In this document: positions 17,281 through 25,429 of the stretch, one piece after another
Position numbering within the stretch: position 1 is the stretch's first letter
Layout: each line of letters starts with the position of its first letter
NCBI GenBank assembly: GCA_001804815.1
Contig: MHBI01000099.1
Span: forward strand, 1-64,000
DNA length: 64,000 nucleotides
Direction of reading: 5' to 3'
Origin: Lentisphaerae bacterium GWF2_50_93
GTDB lineage: Bacteria > Verrucomicrobiota > Lentisphaeria > Victivallales > GWF2-50-93
The notes under the pieces: generated by a model
Seen by the model: the letters and a program-made list of their open reading frames with translations, nothing else
The model's database searches: none
What the model was told of the DNA's origin: nothing
Position numbers and translations under genes: made by a program

Positions 17281-18090
17281 ATGATCCAGGAACCTTTTTT
17301 CATCGATGGCGGCGGTGCACGGCTTTACAGCGTGCTGTTCATGCCTGAAAAGGACTTTTCAAACAAGGTCTTCCTCTTCTGCCATCCTCTCTTTGAAGAA
17401 AAAAAAGCCTCTCACCGCGTGCTGGTCGAACTTGCCCGAAAGTTGGCCGATACGGGGCATGCCTCGCTTATGCTTGACCTTCGGGCCTGCGGCGACAGTG
17501 AAGGAAATGTCCAGGATTTCATTCCCTCAAACTGGTTGGAGGACATACGTTCAGGAATGAGCTGCCTGCAGAAACGTTTTCAAAATCCCCGGATAAGCCT
17601 TCTCGGAATACGTTTTGGCGCAGCTCTCGCTGTGCAGTTCGCCACCAGGGAGCACGGCATCGAAGATTTGATCCTGATCGATCCGGTCGTCCAGGGACAG
17701 GCTTATCTCAATGAAGTCCTGCAGCAGAAGTACATCAGGGAAATGATGACTTTCGGCGAAGCCAGATCCGATGTGGATGCGATGTCCGCAGAACTCGGGA
17801 AAAATGGCAAGCTGGATATCGATGGGACAATGATCTCCTCCGGCTTTTTCGATGAGGTCAAGGCGATTGACATAGAGAGGCAGGATCTTTCATCATTGAA
17901 ACGCATGCTTCTGATACAGCAGTCTCCCAGGAAAAGCCTGTTGCCCGTCTATGAAATCATCCAGCGGAAATGCCATGATGGAAATGTCAACTTGGAAATT
18001 TCCCTGTTGACTGTGCCTCCCTTCTGGAAGGCTGTCGACATGGCTGATTCCGAGACCGTATGCAAAACAATCCTGGCATGGTGCCGATAA
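17281..18090 (+). CDS. alpha/beta hydrolase-fold protein, exosortase-A-associated hydrolase 2-like, nucleophile replaced
   Basis: 269 residues with an alpha/beta hydrolase fold: FLFCHPLFEEKKASHR after the third strand, LDLRACGDSEG, and at the nucleophile elbow LLGIRFGAALA, where the usual Ser of GxSxG is Arg. This pattern (HP-x-EE early, CGDS, then G-x-R-x-G) is what I recall of the family called hydrolase 2, exosortase A system-associated; recognition is by motif only. The missing nucleophile means it may bind or shape a substrate and not hydrolyse by the usual route. Its stop TAA overlaps the ATG of the next gene (TAATG), so the two are coupled and may act as a complex. No exosortase is present in the window. 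Confidence 0.7.
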   Translation: MIQEPFFIDGGGARLYSVLFMPEKDFSNKVFLFCHPLFEEKKASHRVLVELARKLADTGHASLMLDLRACGDSEGNVQDFIPSNWLEDIRSGMSCLQKRFQNPRISLLGIRFGAALAVQFATREHGIEDLILIDPVVQGQAYLNEVLQQKYIREMMTFGEARSDVDAMSAELGKNGKLDIDGTMISSGFFDEVKAIDIERQDLSSLKRMLLIQQSPRKSLLPVYEIIQRKCHDGNVNLEISLLTVPPFWKAVDMADSETVCKTILAWCR

Positions 18091-18926
18091 TGAACGTGCA
18101 TGAAAAACCATATATCTTTGAGAACAGGCAGCAGAAGCTGTTTGGCATACTGCATCAGCCGGAAGGCCAGCAAAAGCAGACGGCGGTGATCTTCATGCAT
18201 GGATGGGGGACCTACAGAATCGGCCCGCACCGACTTTTTGTTGAAGCAGCCAGGGAATTTGCTGCAGCCGGTTTCACCTGTCTCCGCTTTGATTTCCGTG
18301 GGCGAGGGGAAAGCGAAGGGAACGTCGCCGGAACAACCTTGCTGGACATGATAGATGACGCGGGGCAGGCGGTCCGGGAGATGCTGAAGCAGCCGGGAAT
18401 ATCGCAGGTCGTGTTCCTAGGGCTCTGCTCAGGCGGTGAAGTGGCGGTCGGAGCCGCAGCATCCGATCCGAATGTCGACGGACTTGTCCTGTTGTCCACT
18501 CCGCTTCTAGGCAGGCAGTCCGGAGCAGGAGATGATGTCCGGAAGACTGCGAATTCCGCAAAAGGCTACTGGCAGAAGCTTTTTCTGCCCGGAACATGGG
18601 CGAAGATAATCAGTCTCCGTGTGAATTACCGGGCAATCTTCAAGGTCCTGTTCGGGCATTTGCAGCACAAGCAGAACGGCAAGCCTATGAAGGAAGCTGG
18701 ACTCCTTGAAGCTTTTAAAAGCTATAATGGCAGGTGTCTCTTTGTATATGGAGGCAAGGATCCGGAAGCCTCCTCCTCAGAAAAGGCATATCGAGAAGTC
18801 ACTGCCAAAAATGGAAAAACAGTATTCAATATCATTCCTGAAGCAAATCACAATTTCTATTCAGTTGCATGGAAACAGGAACTGATCAAGCAAGTTTCAG
18901 AATGGTTGAATGCAAATTTCAGCTAA
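18090..18926 (+). CDS. alpha/beta hydrolase, exosortase-A-associated hydrolase 1-like
   Basis: 278 residues. Alpha/beta hydrolase fold with FMHGWGTYRIGPHRLFVEAA, LRFDFRGRGESEG, a nucleophile elbow GLCSGG in which Cys takes the Ser place, an Asp in VYGGKDPEASS and a His in EANHNFYS near the end. The YRxGxHR segment and GLC elbow resemble hydrolase 1 of exosortase-A loci. A Cys-Asp-His triad is possible. The start at 18090 is chosen because it forms TAATG with the upstream stop; an in-frame ATG at 18060 would extend the protein by ten residues into the previous gene. As the last gene of the tightly packed run starting with E1 alpha, it may release or transfer the acyl product from ACP. That role is inference. 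Confidence 0.7.
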   Translation: MNVHEKPYIFENRQQKLFGILHQPEGQQKQTAVIFMHGWGTYRIGPHRLFVEAAREFAAAGFTCLRFDFRGRGESEGNVAGTTLLDMIDDAGQAVREMLKQPGISQVVFLGLCSGGEVAVGAAASDPNVDGLVLLSTPLLGRQSGAGDDVRKTANSAKGYWQKLFLPGTWAKIISLRVNYRAIFKVLFGHLQHKQNGKPMKEAGLLEAFKSYNGRCLFVYGGKDPEASSSEKAYREVTAKNGKTVFNIIPEANHNFYSVAWKQELIKQVSEWLNANFS

Positions 18927-19251
18927 GAGAAATAAGGGGGCAGGTAGCGAAATCACGACTAATTATGTTGTGGAGACAGCCAAGTTGGAGTTCAAACTTT
19001 AGTTTGTCTTAAATTCGTTCGTAGTAGCGCAATTAATTGCGCGTTCTAGAAGTAGGGACGGGCTTTAGCCTGTCCCATTCTTATGATTAAGATGGTACAT
19101 GCTTGCTTCGACAGGCTCAGTACAGGGGAGCACGTACCTACTGGAATAACGGCGTATAAATTCGCCTACTACAAGCAAAACATGCAAGCTGAAGCTTGTA
19201 CTCCAACTTAAGTTAAGCCAGTTAAAGGTGCAATTGCCAGAGGGGTTTGTT
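18927..19251. repeat. dense REP field with a nested insertion
   Basis: No gene. 18985-19046 has GGAG with a CAAAC-TTTA-GTTTG hairpin plus GTAGTAGCGCAATTAATTGCGC. 19051-19141 is an AGTAGGGACGGGC...GTACCTACT element whose right hairpin (GGTACATGC / GCACGTACC) has about 25 extra bases in its loop, including GCTTCGACAGGCTCAGTAC, another repeat phrase. 19146-19175 and 19186-19206 are two more REP hairpins. The GT4 ribosome-binding site AGAGGGG is at 19239-19245. Confidence 0.7.
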
Positions 19252-20379
19252 TTGAGTCTTTCCAAGTCAGTAAAAGTATTATTTGTCCATCACTCTTCAA
19301 CGCTCGGTGGTGCGGAACTCTCGCTTGCCGACCTGGTGACCAATATCTCTGATGAGATCGCGCCGGTCTGTGCAGTCCCGGTTGGCCCTTTGGCTCAATA
19401 TTTGTCTTCCCGCAAGATTCCTGTTGCCATTGTTCCAATGCGCCCGATAATCAAATCCCTGAATCCCCTATATTGGCTGATGACAGGATTCAACTGCCTG
19501 AGGGTCATGTTCAAGCTGATCGGGATATGCCGTAAGGAAAAAATCCAGGTGATACATGCCAACAGCCTGACCGCCAGCATCTATGCCGCTCCGGTATCGT
19601 TCTTGTGCCGGATCCCCATGATATGGCACGAACGCGATCTGGCGAGACATCCGTTCCTGGCCCCGCTGATTGCGAGATTCGCAAAACGCATCATTGCGAT
19701 ATCCAACGCAGTGGCTGAAAACCTGAAAACGCAAATTGGTGACAGTAATAAGATCCGTATGATCTACAACGGTATTGATGTCGACCGCTTCCGTCAGGGC
19801 GCTGCAAAATTTACCGGACTGCCGGAAGGAAAGAGGACGGTGCTCATGGCCGCGCAGTTCGTGCGCTGGAAGGGGCACAATGATTTTATAACTATGGCCT
19901 CTTCTGTAAGTGAAAAGATTCCTGATGCTGTTTTTGTGCTCGCGGGAGATAAAAAGATCCATGAGCAGCAGGAGTATGTCCGGGAATTGGAAAGGACAAT
20001 CGGTGAAAGAGGGCTAACGGACCGGTTTGTCTGGACCGGATTTGTGGAAGACATGCCGCGCCTGCTGCAGAATGTCGATTGCGTTGTCCTGCCAGCAGTC
20101 AATGAACCTTTCGGGAGAATCGTCATCGAGGCGATGGCTGCAGGCAGACCTGTCGTGTCCGTCAAAAGCGGCGCGGTCCCTGAGATAATTGAGGGCGGAG
20201 TTTCCGGCTGCCTGGTCGAGCCTGGTGACTGCAAGGCGATGGCGGAATCTGTCTGCAGGCTCCTGCGCGACAGGGCATTTGCCGGTAAAATCGGAGAAAA
20301 TGGAAGATTGCGAGTTTCGCAGAAATTCACGATTCAGCGAACAGTCAGTGAATTTGAACAGATGCTCAGGGATATTTAA
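19252..20379 (+). CDS. GT4-family glycosyltransferase
   Basis: About 375 residues of GT-B fold: VKVLFVHHSSTLGGAELSLADL at the N terminus (acceptor-side glycine loop), RMIYNGIDVDRF at the domain junction, and the sugar-nucleotide EPFGRIVIEAMAAGRPVV motif (E-x7-E) near residue 290. It transfers a sugar from a nucleotide donor, probably in polysaccharide or glycolipid assembly on the cytosolic face. The TTG at 19252 is preferred because AGAGGGG sits six bases upstream; a GTG at 19228 would add eight residues. It follows the acyl locus after a 325-base repeat field, so it may be transcribed separately. Confidence 0.8.
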   Translation: MSLSKSVKVLFVHHSSTLGGAELSLADLVTNISDEIAPVCAVPVGPLAQYLSSRKIPVAIVPMRPIIKSLNPLYWLMTGFNCLRVMFKLIGICRKEKIQVIHANSLTASIYAAPVSFLCRIPMIWHERDLARHPFLAPLIARFAKRIIAISNAVAENLKTQIGDSNKIRMIYNGIDVDRFRQGAAKFTGLPEGKRTVLMAAQFVRWKGHNDFITMASSVSEKIPDAVFVLAGDKKIHEQQEYVRELERTIGERGLTDRFVWTGFVEDMPRLLQNVDCVVLPAVNEPFGRIVIEAMAAGRPVVSVKSGAVPEIIEGGVSGCLVEPGDCKAMAESVCRLLRDRAFAGKIGENGRLRVSQKFTIQRTVSEFEQMLRDI

Positions 20380-20449
20380 ATTTACCGCTGCAGCTAATCT
20401 GGTTTCCCCGGATATATGATTGTATAGTAAACTTATTAAAGGAGCAGAA

Positions 20450-21394
20450 ATGAAAAATAAGATCAGGATAGGATTATACGGCACCAACGGGCATCAGATA
20501 CAGAATAAGCTCAGGGATCACCCTCTCTCGGAACTTTATGCAGTCGCTGGATTTGATGACAAGACAATCTCTTCACTTGGGATAACTCCGAAAATATATT
20601 CCACTCTCGACGAGTTGATCGCCGACAAGGACATTGACCTGATTTCCCTGTGTTCGCCTAGACGTTCCGAACAGGCGAAGGAGGCAATCAGATGCATGCT
20701 TGGTGGAAAACATGTTTATGCCGAGAAGCCCTGCGCGATGTCGGAGAAGGAACTTGATGAAATAATTAAGACTTCCATGTCTGCGGGAAAAGTTTTCCAT
20801 GAGATGGCTGGAACTGGTTTTGAACAGCCTTATGCAGCCATGAGGGATATCGTGAAGTCAGGGAAGATAGGGACGGTTGTCCAGGTGCTCGCCCAGAAAT
20901 CATATCCTTATTTCGATACGCGTCCGCAGGATGAGGATATTGACGGCGGACTCATGCTGCAGGTCGGGATACATGCGATGCGCTTCATCGAGCATGTCGC
21001 ATGTGCGAAGATCGCAGACATTGAAACTGCACAGACAAAACTCGGTAGTACGAAAGAAGGCGATCTGCATATGGCGGTTTCCTATCTGATAAAGCTGGAG
21101 AACGGAGGCGTGGCTTCGGCGGTCGCAAACTATCTCAATCCCCGTGCGTTCCCAAGCTGGGGCAACGAATCACTCAGGATCTTCGGGACCAAAGGATTCA
21201 TCGAGGCGGTTGATGGCGGCAAGAGCACCCGCCTTGTCTTAAATGAAAAGGACTGCGGCCCGATCGAGGTCAAGGAACTGTCCGAGGATTATTTCGATAT
21301 GTTCGCATCTTCTCTTCTCGGCAAGGGCAAGATGCCCCTGAGCCTTGAAGACGAACTCCATCCGCTCAGGATGCTGTTGAAGGCAAGAGAATGA
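20450..21394 (+). CDS. Gfo/Idh/MocA-family NAD(P)-dependent oxidoreductase
   Basis: 314 residues. The N terminus is a Rossmann fold (IRIGLYGTNGHQIQ), the family EKPCAMS motif carries the conserved Lys, and the C-terminal half is the alpha/beta dimer-forming domain with DGGLMLQVGIHAMRF, where the HAMRF histidine is the expected catalytic position. Such enzymes oxidise or reduce sugars, inositols or aminosugars. The ATG at 20450 is chosen over an upstream in-frame ATG at 20420 because GGAG precedes it. The gene follows the GT4 gene by 70 bases, so a role in making or modifying a sugar for that locus is reasonable, but the substrate is unknown. Confidence 0.8.
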   Translation: MKNKIRIGLYGTNGHQIQNKLRDHPLSELYAVAGFDDKTISSLGITPKIYSTLDELIADKDIDLISLCSPRRSEQAKEAIRCMLGGKHVYAEKPCAMSEKELDEIIKTSMSAGKVFHEMAGTGFEQPYAAMRDIVKSGKIGTVVQVLAQKSYPYFDTRPQDEDIDGGLMLQVGIHAMRFIEHVACAKIADIETAQTKLGSTKEGDLHMAVSYLIKLENGGVASAVANYLNPRAFPSWGNESLRIFGTKGFIEAVDGGKSTRLVLNEKDCGPIEVKELSEDYFDMFASSLLGKGKMPLSLEDELHPLRMLLKARE

Positions 21395-21621
21395 GATTTG
21401 GCCACAGACCCTCACAGACTTCAGACACAGACTTTCTAGGCAAAACAAGAATATTCACCACTATTCCACACTAATCTGGCACTAATGGGAATTAAGAATC
21501 ATTTGCCGGGATATTGGCTTTGAGTCAAAGTCAATCTCCCGGCAAGATATTGTTAGTGTAAGATAAGTGAAGATTAGTGGTTAAGAATATTCTTCGTGTG
21601 CGTTCTTTATAACTTTACTTC
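21395..21621. repeat. convergent-gene spacer with a large hairpin
   Basis: Between two convergent genes. 21503-21545 forms a hairpin with arms TTGCCGGGATATTGGCTTT and its near complement (two mismatches). Outside it, CACTAATCTGGCACTAATG and AGATTAGTGGTTAAG are inverted relatives. There is no T run, so this is more likely a repeat than a standard terminator. Confidence 0.5.
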
Positions 21622-22947
21622 CTAAGGCTTATACGGCGGTGTCACACAGGGAACCTCTCCGCCATCGTTACGTACAGCCGTCGTGAACGGATGGCACTCG
21701 AGCTTTTTCAATCCCGGTACCGCCTGAGGGCCGCAGCCGCAAACATAGTCCGTCGCCGACATTCCCATTTTCTTCGCGAACTGCGTCCACATCTGCCAGC
21801 TTTCCGTCGAAAGGGAAACCGGGATGGTTTTATCATGTTTCCTGATCTCTGTAAGATAGTGTGAGTAGATTTCCGACCGGACCTCGTCTGGAAACGGCCG
21901 GGTGCACGGGTTCTCCGCCTTGCCGCGGTTTTCCTCAGCCATTCTGAGGAATTCCGGATCCAGCAGGTCGATTACAGGCGCCAGGCGCTTCTTCATTTCG
22001 TCGACGTCCATCCACATGAAGCAGCAGATGCTGAACACATCCGGATGCGTCCTGGCGAATGCCAGATCAATGGTCTCGCTGGCTTCACGGCGCCAGTTGC
22101 GGACCGGTATGATCGGCTTGAACTTGTAGCGTATCTGGTAGCCGGCCTCCTCGGCGACACGCGCCGCCTCGATGCGTTCTTCAGTCGTGCCTGCATTGGG
22201 TTCAATAAGGCGGCTCTGCGTAGGGCCGCTCAGGCTCCAGACGATTATGGTGTTCCCGTTGTGCTTGAGGTTCCGGAGCCAGTCAGTGTTCCATGTCTTC
22301 GTGTGGATCACAAGATATCTGTCCTTGAGCGTGCCGAAGAATTCAATCAGCTCCCCGAGACATCCGAGTTCCGGTTCCAGCCCCGGCGGATCCGCATCAT
22401 CGTCCAGCAGATACGTCTTCTGCCATGGATGAAGATCAATGATTCTGCCAAGGTGACGGCAATACTCGTCCACGTTCACCATACTCACCAGAAGTCCTCC
22501 GAGTCCGCAGTACATGCAGCGGTGGAGGCAGCCCGCCTGGAGATGGATGCGCCAGCAGGGACGGCAGACCTTGTGCAGGCGGGACGGATCGCCTTCGAGA
22601 TTGTAGTTGGCCCAGTGGAACGCATCAAGACCGAGAAGTTCACCCCTCACATCAAGGTCGGTATCCTTGAGCTCTTTGCCGCGTGCCCTGGCGGCGGCTT
22701 CGTCCTGGAACCGGAATGTGTTGAACAGCAGGATAGGATCCTTGACTTCGGAAAGCGTTCCCATGGGTACGCGCTGTTCGAGAATATGGCGTTCCTGTAT
22801 CAGCATTGGCAGCTGGTCGTCGGTATAAGTTTCAATTGAACGCGGTTCCGCCAACGCCTTGACGACACGTTCGACACGCGCCCTGTAACTTGCGTTCTTC
22901 ATGACGCTCTCATGTGCGAATACCGCAGGCGGATTCATCTTGTACAT
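21622..22947 (-). CDS. radical SAM protein, spore photoproduct lyase-like
   Basis: 441 residues. The [4Fe-4S]-binding CxxxCxxC motif is Cys140, Cys144, Cys147 (GCLHRCMYCG). Around it are features of the spore photoproduct lyase group: CRPCWRIHLQAGC before the cluster, TKTWNTDWL and IVWSLSGPTQSRLIE after it, then YKFKPIIPV. A Cys-rich tail (VCGCGPQAVPG) is an extra. GGAGACT eight bases upstream supports the ATG at 22947. In endospore formers SPL repairs thymine photoproducts; here no sporulation genes are seen, so the function is open and an SPL-like repair or modification enzyme is the safest call. Neighbours give no hint. Confidence 0.75.
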   Translation of the reverse strand: MYKMNPPAVFAHESVMKNASYRARVERVVKALAEPRSIETYTDDQLPMLIQERHILEQRVPMGTLSEVKDPILLFNTFRFQDEAAARARGKELKDTDLDVRGELLGLDAFHWANYNLEGDPSRLHKVCRPCWRIHLQAGCLHRCMYCGLGGLLVSMVNVDEYCRHLGRIIDLHPWQKTYLLDDDADPPGLEPELGCLGELIEFFGTLKDRYLVIHTKTWNTDWLRNLKHNGNTIIVWSLSGPTQSRLIEPNAGTTEERIEAARVAEEAGYQIRYKFKPIIPVRNWRREASETIDLAFARTHPDVFSICCFMWMDVDEMKKRLAPVIDLLDPEFLRMAEENRGKAENPCTRPFPDEVRSEIYSHYLTEIRKHDKTIPVSLSTESWQMWTQFAKKMGMSATDYVCGCGPQAVPGLKKLECHPFTTAVRNDGGEVPCVTPPYKP

Positions 22948-22995
22948 GGTAAGTCTCCTATGTTTTCAATGTCCTATGATGACCAAACCGGTGGA

Positions 22996-23511
22996 TCACC
23001 GGTTCGGTATATCTTTCTTGTTCTGCAAATATATTTGATGTCTTTCTTTATCAAGGTCAGAATACAGTACAATAGTAACAAGGCCAATTGAGGAAAGATC
23101 CCGCGTATAGTGCAAGTGCATCGTCCAATCATCAAAAAGCCATTTGTCTCTTGGCATTAAAGTCATGCCAAGGAATGACTCAAGTTCTCCAGTTTCGAAT
23201 GGCTCCCCAAATTTACTACGCATGCTCTCTTTTGAATTATCAAACGATATATCAAAAGGCAAAGGACCTTTGTATGGAATTACAGTTTGACCTGCAATTA
23301 ATGGCTCTCTAAACATAAAAATTGCATAAAGGGTACCATCTGTTTCAAAAGATAGCTCAAGTCCGCAAATATCTTCTATGGCATATGAAGATTTTCCATT
23401 TGTGTCATTCGATAATTTAGCATTGGGGGCAACAGAACGAATAAACTCTTGTATGTCAGGGCTATCCCTATGTAAACCAAGTAGTTTTATGCAATGATGA
23501 TTAGTTTTCAT
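22996..23511 (-). CDS. orphan protein, unknown function
   Basis: 171 residues, no signal peptide or membrane segment. The segment LPFDISFDNSKESMRSKFGEP followed by LHLHYTRD has the rhythm of small stress or immunity-type proteins with a 'G/F-x-S-xx-xV-xx-LG-P' motif, but I cannot name the family. It is A+T-richer than its neighbours. It lies 48 bases upstream of the radical SAM gene on the same strand, so it could share a transcript. Confidence 0.6.
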   Translation of the reverse strand: MKTNHHCIKLLGLHRDSPDIQEFIRSVAPNAKLSNDTNGKSSYAIEDICGLELSFETDGTLYAIFMFREPLIAGQTVIPYKGPLPFDISFDNSKESMRSKFGEPFETGELESFLGMTLMPRDKWLFDDWTMHLHYTRDLSSIGLVTIVLYSDLDKERHQIYLQNKKDIPNR

Positions 23512-24161
23512 TTAATTTATGCTAGTGTATTTACATGTAATTACTGTTTGTCGTAAGTTAACACATTTTTCAGTTCAATACAATACTCAGAGGGCGGATG
23601 GAATCTGCTGCAGTCAGGTAAACCTCCAGGTCGGCAATTGAATCAATGCAAGATAAAGAAGAAAATCAACAGGCGGGACGCCTGTGTCACATTGTGAATC
23701 GAACAGCGAATGGGTTAATGTAGAGTTGTCCGTCCCGGACAAGGTTGAAGAAATCTCTTCGCCGGGACGGCGAACGCTACATCGAGAAATCACAGGCGGG
23801 ACGCCTGTATCACATTATCTATTGCTGGTACTCCGACCAAGTATGCCAGTTTCGCCGAAACTGGCTCGGAGGAGGCGATTTTGGCAAAATCGCCATACTC
23901 GCTGCTTGCCTGTCCCATTCCTGGGAATTAAGATGGTACATGCTGAAGCACGTACCTACTTAGCGCAAATCCACCTCAGGCGGATTAAACCATTATTGGC
24001 GGAGGGGATTAATTAGCGAAGAAACACGCAATATTGCGTTAACTACCACAAATGCAGTCCGTCATCACAGACAAGATAATTAAGATTCTTCGCCGAGACG
24101 GCGAACCCTACATTAGAACAATTGTCCGAGTGCTCAAACCTCGGGGCGCTCCTGCTGGAGA
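23512..24161. repeat. 650-base repeat field
   Basis: No gene supported. Contents in order: ACAGGCGGGACGCCTGT hairpins at 23669-23685 and 23792-23808; TTCGCCGGGACGGCGAA with a CTAC end at about 23757-23780; an AGTATG...CATACT element with CCAGTTTCG and GCGATTTTG hairpins at 23840-23899; the right half of an AGTAGGGACGGGC element at 23904-23961, its left half missing; a GTAGTTAACGC hairpin (minus) at 24019-24052; TTCGCCGAGACGGCGAA ending CCCTAC at 24089-24111. Confidence 0.65.
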
Positions 24162-25412
24162 TCATTTTCCGGTCCGGAATGCCTCGATATTGCGCATCTG
24201 GACCTTGCCGTCGGATTCCAGGACCTGGATGATTACTTCCTTCGCCCTAATCAGCGGGAACTGGCAGATTGCCTTGTGTCCGACATTGTATCCTTCATAC
24301 ACGGCAATAAGTTTGCCGGTGGTATAGGGCATGATTGAGATGCGGAACCGTTTGATTGATTCGCCGTGCTTCAAGTCCTCCTGCAGGACCACGTTGTCCA
24401 TGTAGATGGATTTCCTGTCACCGAGCAGGAAGCTCCATGTGTCGCCTTTCCTCGTGAAGTCTTTCAGGGAAACGACGGGCTTTGAAAAACGGAGCTTGAT
24501 CTCTGCGCCGAACTTCAGCAGGTTCTGTTTGTCCTTGTTTGGGAAAAGTCCGCGCCGGTCGGGTCCGATGTTCAAAAGCATGTTGCAGCCGCGTCCGACG
24601 GAATAGTAGTAGATGCCGACTAGTTCCTCCATGCTCTTGGCGGTATGTCCGTCCTTGTCGCTGTAGAACCAGTTGAAATCCCGCATCATGAAATCGCATT
24701 CCGCTGGCAGCCACAATTTCTTCTTCAGCTTCTCCTTCTTGCTTGTCATGACCGAGAAGTCGACGGCATCAACAGTATTCCATATGGGCATCGGAGCGAT
24801 GCCTGCCTCGTTTCCGACCCATCTGTAATCCGGATCACCCATGTTGAAGATGAGGATTTTAGGCTGCATTCTGCGGACTTCGCGCATGATGCGGGGCCAG
24901 TCGTATTTGTGTCCTTCGGATCCGCAGCCGTCGAACCACAGCATGTCGATCTGGCCGTATCCAAGCAGGATCTCGCTGACCTGGTTTATGAAATAATCGT
25001 CGTAGGTCTTGCTGTCGGGATAGCTTTTAGTGGTGGCGTCCGCCGGAGAATAGTAGAGTCCGACCTTCAATCCATGCCTGCGGCAGGCGGCTGTGTATTC
25101 CTTCACCACGTCGCCGCGTCCGTTCTTCCATTTCGAGGAGGCGACGCTGAAGTCGGTGTACTTCGACGGCCAGTTTGCAAATCCGTCATGATGCTTTGCA
25201 GTCATCACCATGTATTTCGCGCCGGCGTCAGCAGCGGCCTTTGCCCAGTCGTTGCAGTCGAGTTCCTTCGGATTGAATTTTGACGGATCCATCGGTTTCC
25301 CGTCCCAGTCGCGGTGGCCTTCGCAGAAGGTCCTGATCCCGAAGTGGAGGAAGATTCCGAATTCCCAGTCCTGGAACTCAAGCTGGCGCGCGGACGGCAT
25401 GCATTTTTTCAT
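24162..25412 (-). CDS. alpha-L-fucosidase, GH29
   Basis: 416 residues. GH29 signatures are clear: WEFGIFLHFGIRTFCE near the N terminus, YMVMTAKHHDGFANWPS, GLKVGLYYSP, and the nucleophile Asp161 in IDMLWFDGCG. It removes terminal alpha-linked fucose. No signal peptide is seen with the ATG at 25412, which has AAGGA nine bases upstream; a TTG at 25433 adds seven residues but no signal. The protein should therefore act in the cytosol on imported oligosaccharides. The gene begins 17 bases after the stop of the secreted glycosidase gene, so the two are co-transcribed. The C-terminal domain has a beta-sandwich look. Confidence 0.9.
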   Translation of the reverse strand: MKKCMPSARQLEFQDWEFGIFLHFGIRTFCEGHRDWDGKPMDPSKFNPKELDCNDWAKAAADAGAKYMVMTAKHHDGFANWPSKYTDFSVASSKWKNGRGDVVKEYTAACRRHGLKVGLYYSPADATTKSYPDSKTYDDYFINQVSEILLGYGQIDMLWFDGCGSEGHKYDWPRIMREVRRMQPKILIFNMGDPDYRWVGNEAGIAPMPIWNTVDAVDFSVMTSKKEKLKKKLWLPAECDFMMRDFNWFYSDKDGHTAKSMEELVGIYYYSVGRGCNMLLNIGPDRRGLFPNKDKQNLLKFGAEIKLRFSKPVVSLKDFTRKGDTWSFLLGDRKSIYMDNVVLQEDLKHGESIKRFRISIMPYTTGKLIAVYEGYNVGHKAICQFPLIRAKEVIIQVLESDGKVQMRNIEAFRTGK

Positions 25413-25429
25413 ATTTGAAAATCCTTTAT

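Noticed and set aside
22045..22839. 264-codon plus-strand open frame
   Set aside because: It is antisense to the radical SAM gene, whose cluster motif and start signal are clear.
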